Origin: Euprymna scolopes
Taxonomy: Eukaryota > Mollusca > Cephalopoda > Sepiida > Sepiolidae
Assembly: GCA_024364805.1 (NCBI GenBank)
Contig: CM044497.1
Span: 80,203,453 to 80,225,042, forward strand
DNA length: 21,590 nucleotides
Reading direction: 5' to 3'
The notes under the pieces were generated by a model that ran no database searches, was not told the DNA's origin, and worked only from the letters and a program-made list of their open reading frames with translations. Both the position numbers and the translations under genes were made by a program. Positions 18,905 to 21,590 of this stretch are shown here, in pieces. Positions within the stretch are counted from its first letter, which is position 1; the number at the start of each line of letters is the position of its first letter.

Positions 18905-19084
18905 TATAGAGTTTCCATATCAGGGCAAACGCTTCTCTGACTGCTATGATGCATTCAGTTATCTCTTTCACACATTGTTAAGCAGAGAAAGAAAAGTTTT
19001 ACTTCAAAGTAATGAAATCTTTAAAGGGATCAGCACAGTAATATTTAATTATAAATGGTGCTCTAATTTTGATTCAGAGGATTA

Positions 19085-19470
19085 TAGTGATATTATTACA
19101 AGGTAATCCGCATTTATGAGTGGGCTATGGACATCTACTATAATTCTCACGATCTTGGAGACTGATTGGGAAAATGAATGATAGCTTGTGAAAGGGAATG
19201 TGCAATCAAAGAGGTTGCGCTTGTACCTAAGTGGATCTGTGTACTTTAAGAAACCAAGTCAATCTCTGTGGTTGGCATTAAAGTCCATAAATACATGTAT
19301 TTGAGTGCTCAGATCTAATGAAAGTATTGCATTTATAATATTGAAAACTAAGTCAAGTCGGATACATTTTCTTAAGTTAAGGAAGAATGAGAGAAAATCT
19401 TGCATAAGTTTATGAGTTATTCCAGCAAAGTGGTAAGTGTTCTGAATGATTAGAGGAGATGGGGTAGTTT
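19085..19470 (-). pseudogene. LINE endonuclease (EEP family) fragment of copy 4
   Basis: This is the apurinic-type endonuclease that nicks target DNA for LINE insertion. The minus-strand frame reads LMQDFLSFFLNLRKC, then STQIHVFMDFNANHRD (19288-19262), then LGFLKYTDPLRYKRNLFD and finally VDVHSPLINADYLVIISL, ending at a stop at 19082-19084. DFNANH matches the catalytic GDFNAHH box; the following W has become a stop (19259-19261). SPLINADY corresponds to the conserved SPLGNSDH, where the essential SDH is now ADY. The PTRIPD-type middle is shortened. The frame is open except for that one stop, so the call is confident although the domain is inactive. It is the only endonuclease remnant in the window. 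Confidence 0.75.
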
Positions 19471-19550
19471 AGATTGCTTTAGTACTAAGATATCTGTGGA
19501 GGCTGTTCTTTGGATATTGGGATGAGACGATTATATATTATTTGAGGGGG

Positions 19551-19650
19551 GAGTCTGTTGTGATTGTTTTATTTTTTGTAATTTAAAGCAAATGGCCTGA
19601 ATTGTGATCTCAGCAAAATTTTATAACGCTGGTTTTATACAGTTATAATG
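19551..19650. other. Junction between LINE copy 4 and the 53-bp array
   Basis: Short AT-rich sequence with no recognised element. The LINE match fades near 19480-19550, and the first 53-bp-type unit is seen from about 19651. Confidence 0.5.
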
Positions 19651-21385
19651 GTCAATGAAAATAAAATTTTGACATTAAATATAGCTAAATTCAATCATTT
19701 ACTTTTTAGATGGATTAAATATTGCTAAATGCAATCATTTACTTTTTCAGATGGATTAAATATTGACATTAAATATGGCTAAAAGTAATTTACTTTTAAA
19801 ATAAGATTCAATATTGACATTAAATATGGCTAAAAGTAATTTACTTTTCAAGTAAGATTCAATATTGACATTAAATATTGCTAAAAGTAATCATTTACAT
19901 TTTAGATGGATTAAATATGGACATTAAATATTGCTAAATGCAATCATTTACTTTTTAGATGGATTAAATTTTGACCTTAAATATTGCTAAAAGTACTCAT
20001 TTATTTTTTAAGTGGAATTAAATATTGGCATTAAATATTGCTAAATGCAATCATTTACTTTTTAGTTGATTTAAATATTGACATTAAAAATTGCTAAATG
20101 CAATCATTTACATTTTAGATGGATTAAGTATTGATATGAAATATTGCTGAATGCAATCATTTACTTTTTAAGATGGATTAAATTTTGACATTAAATATTG
20201 CTAAAATTAATCATTTATTTTTTAAGTGGAATTAAATATTGACATTAAGTATTGCTAAATCCAATCATTTACATTTTAGATGGATTAAGTATTGCTAAAT
20301 GCAATCATAAATTAAATATGCTAACTGAAATCATTTACTTTTTCAATGTATTAAATTTTGTACATTAAATATTGCTGAATGTAATCATTTACTTTTTAAG
20401 CGGGATTAAATATTGACATTAAATACTGCTAAATGCAATCATTTACTTTTTAGATGGATTTAATTTTGAGATTAAATATTGCTAAATGCAATCATTTACT
20501 TTTTAGTGGATTTAAATATTGACATTACATATTGCTAAATGCAATCATTTACATTTTAGATGGATTAAGTATTGACATTAACTATTGCTGAATGCAATCA
20601 TTTATTTTTTAAGATGGATTAAATTTTGACATTAAATATTGCTAAAAGTAATCATTTACATTTTAAGTGGGATAAAATATTGACATTAAATATTGCTAAA
20701 TGCAATCAGTTACTTTTTAGATGGATTAAATTTTGACATTAAATAATGCTAAATGCAGTCATTGACATTTTAGATGGATTAAATTTTGAGATTAAATATT
20801 GCTAAAAGTAATCATTTACATTTTAAGTGGGATTAAATAGTGACATCAAATATTGCTAAATGCAATCATTTTTTTTTTTTTTTTTTAGATGAATTAAGTT
20901 TTGACATTGAATATTGCTAAATGTAATTATTTACTTTTAAAGAAAGATTCAATATTGACATTAAATATTGCTAAATGCAATCATTTTATTTTTAGCTGGA
21001 TTTTGACATTTCATATTGCTAAAAGTAATCATTTACGTTTTAGATGGATAAAATATTGACATTAAATATTGCTAAATGCAATCATTTACTTTTTAAATGG
21101 ATTAAATTTTGACCTTAAATATTGCTAAATGCAATCATTTACATTTTAGATGGATTAAGTATTGACATTACAGATTACTAAATGCAATCGTTTACTTTTT
21201 AGATGGATTGAATTTTGGCGTTAAATATTGCTAAAAGTAATCATTTTCTTTGTAAGTGGGATTAAATTTTGACATTAAATATTGCTAAATGCAATAATTT
21301 ACTTTTTAATGTGATTTAAATATTGACATTAAGTAATGCTAAAAGCAATCTATTACATTTTAAGATTGTTAAATGCAATCATTTC
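19651..21385. repeat. ~53-bp tandem array (second minisatellite)
   Basis: About 32 units, with cores GACATTAAATATTGCTAAAT, GCAATCATTTACTTTTTAGA and TGGATTAAAT. Successive GCTAAATG cores at 20428, 20481 and 20534 are 53 bp apart. Variants alternate: AAATGCAATC versus AAAAGTAATC, and ACTTTTTAGATGG versus ACATTTTAAGTGG, which suggests a two-unit higher-order pattern in places. A run of about 17 T lies near 20870-20886. It shares no motif with the 74-bp array. Non-coding. Confidence 0.95.
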
Positions 21386-21526
21386 CTTAGCAGTACATAT
21401 GGATGAGAAAACACTTTGGATAATCATAGACTTTTAGGACTGTGTGGTATAAATAATTGTATTTTAAAAAGTAAAGCCTTTTAAATCCTCTGAATACTAA
21501 TATTTTGTCTGGAAAATAATATGATA
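21386..21526. other. Unique flank right of the 53-bp array
   Basis: AT-rich with no repeat or coding match. The minus-strand open frame here is short and crosses into the transposon end, so it is not treated as a gene. It ends in TA (21525-21526), the putative target duplication of the next element. Confidence 0.5.
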
Positions 21527-21590
21527 CGAGGGGCGTGCAATAAGTAATGCGCCATAGCAGTAGAGCAACGAAACTTGGCACAGTTATTAG
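21527..21590. mobile_element. Left end of a mariner-like transposon, cut by the window edge
   Basis: It starts with CGAGGGGCGTGCAATAAGTA right after a TA dinucleotide. The form CGAGGG-N-GTTCAATAAGT-type is characteristic of terminal repeats of mariner-like elements in arthropods. The rest of the element, including any transposase, lies outside the window, so completeness cannot be judged. It differs from the terminal repeat of the 10515-11410 element. Confidence 0.6.

Larger units (their letters stand above)
18040..19550 (-). mobile_element. LINE copy 4 on the minus strand: endonuclease and tail, reverse-transcriptase core missing
   Basis: Reading leftward on the minus strand, 19470-19085 encodes an EEP-type endonuclease piece. 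Next comes a linker with VVNNGK and KAELLDSYSHKLYKPLPH (about 18498-18370), resembling the stretch before reverse transcriptase in this family. Then comes C-terminal sequence: HNCNVAS (about 18320), matching HHCNIAS of copy 3, and nucleotides 18180-18050, which match the copy 3 region around QIPKCYKMFYSNS and the following ~100 bp. Motifs A to C are absent, so an internal deletion of roughly 1 kb is inferred. The 3' boundary is approximate. A 61-bp mini-element lies inside at 18844-18904. Confidence 0.72.

Noticed and set aside
21387-21581. 64-residue minus-strand frame
   Set aside because: It starts inside the mariner-type terminus and continues through unassigned AT-rich sequence; no family match.
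1-21590. tRNA or other conserved RNA genes
   Set aside because: I looked for tRNA box A/box B pairs and conserved rRNA stretches by eye and saw none that held up; a covariance-model search would be needed to exclude weak ones.

Overview
The window looks like gene-poor nuclear DNA of an invertebrate, most likely an arthropod (a crustacean would fit, but this is weakly supported). It is very AT-rich and has no bacterial-style operons. I found no convincing host exon, rRNA or tRNA. Nearly everything recognisable is either a satellite array or a decayed transposable element.

Layout. (1) Positions 1-8734 are one ~74-bp minisatellite array, split at 3059-4413 by a non-repetitive island that carries a 206-bp inverted-repeat element and a 33-nt poly(T). 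(2) Positions 8735-10394 hold LINE copy 1 (+ strand), a 5'-truncated non-LTR retrotransposon inserted into the array; array sequence resumes at 10395-10514. The LINE is itself interrupted by a 162-bp MITE with a 10-bp target-site duplication. (3) Positions 10515-11410 hold an internally deleted Tc1/mariner-superfamily transposon (transposase on the - strand, apparent D37D spacing, TIRs and TA duplication recognisable). (4) Positions 11737-13240 hold LINE copy 2 (+ strand), split by a probable LTR-retroelement fossil (about 11820-12590). (5) Positions 14091-15772 hold LINE copy 3 (+ strand), the best preserved, with readable reverse-transcriptase motifs and a poly(A) tail. (6) Positions 16443-17561 hold a cluster of inverted repeats, including a 37-bp-arm hairpin and a ~210-bp foldback. 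(7) Positions 18040-19550 hold LINE copy 4 (- strand), with endonuclease domain and C-terminal tail but no reverse-transcriptase core, and with a 61-bp Tigger/pogo-like mini-element inside. (8) Positions 19651-21385 are a second, unrelated ~53-bp tandem array. (9) Positions 21527-21590 are the first bases of a mariner-like element that runs off the window.

How it fits together. The four LINE fragments share coding motifs and, where visible, 3' ends, so they are copies of one family or close relatives. Nesting gives a relative order: array, then LINE copy 1, then the MITE; LINE copy 2, then the LTR fossil; LINE copy 4, then the Tigger-like mini-element. No multi-gene system or new coding locus is visible. 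The unusual content is structural: nested insertions, a 1,400-bp-offset duplication inside the satellite, and the foldback cluster.
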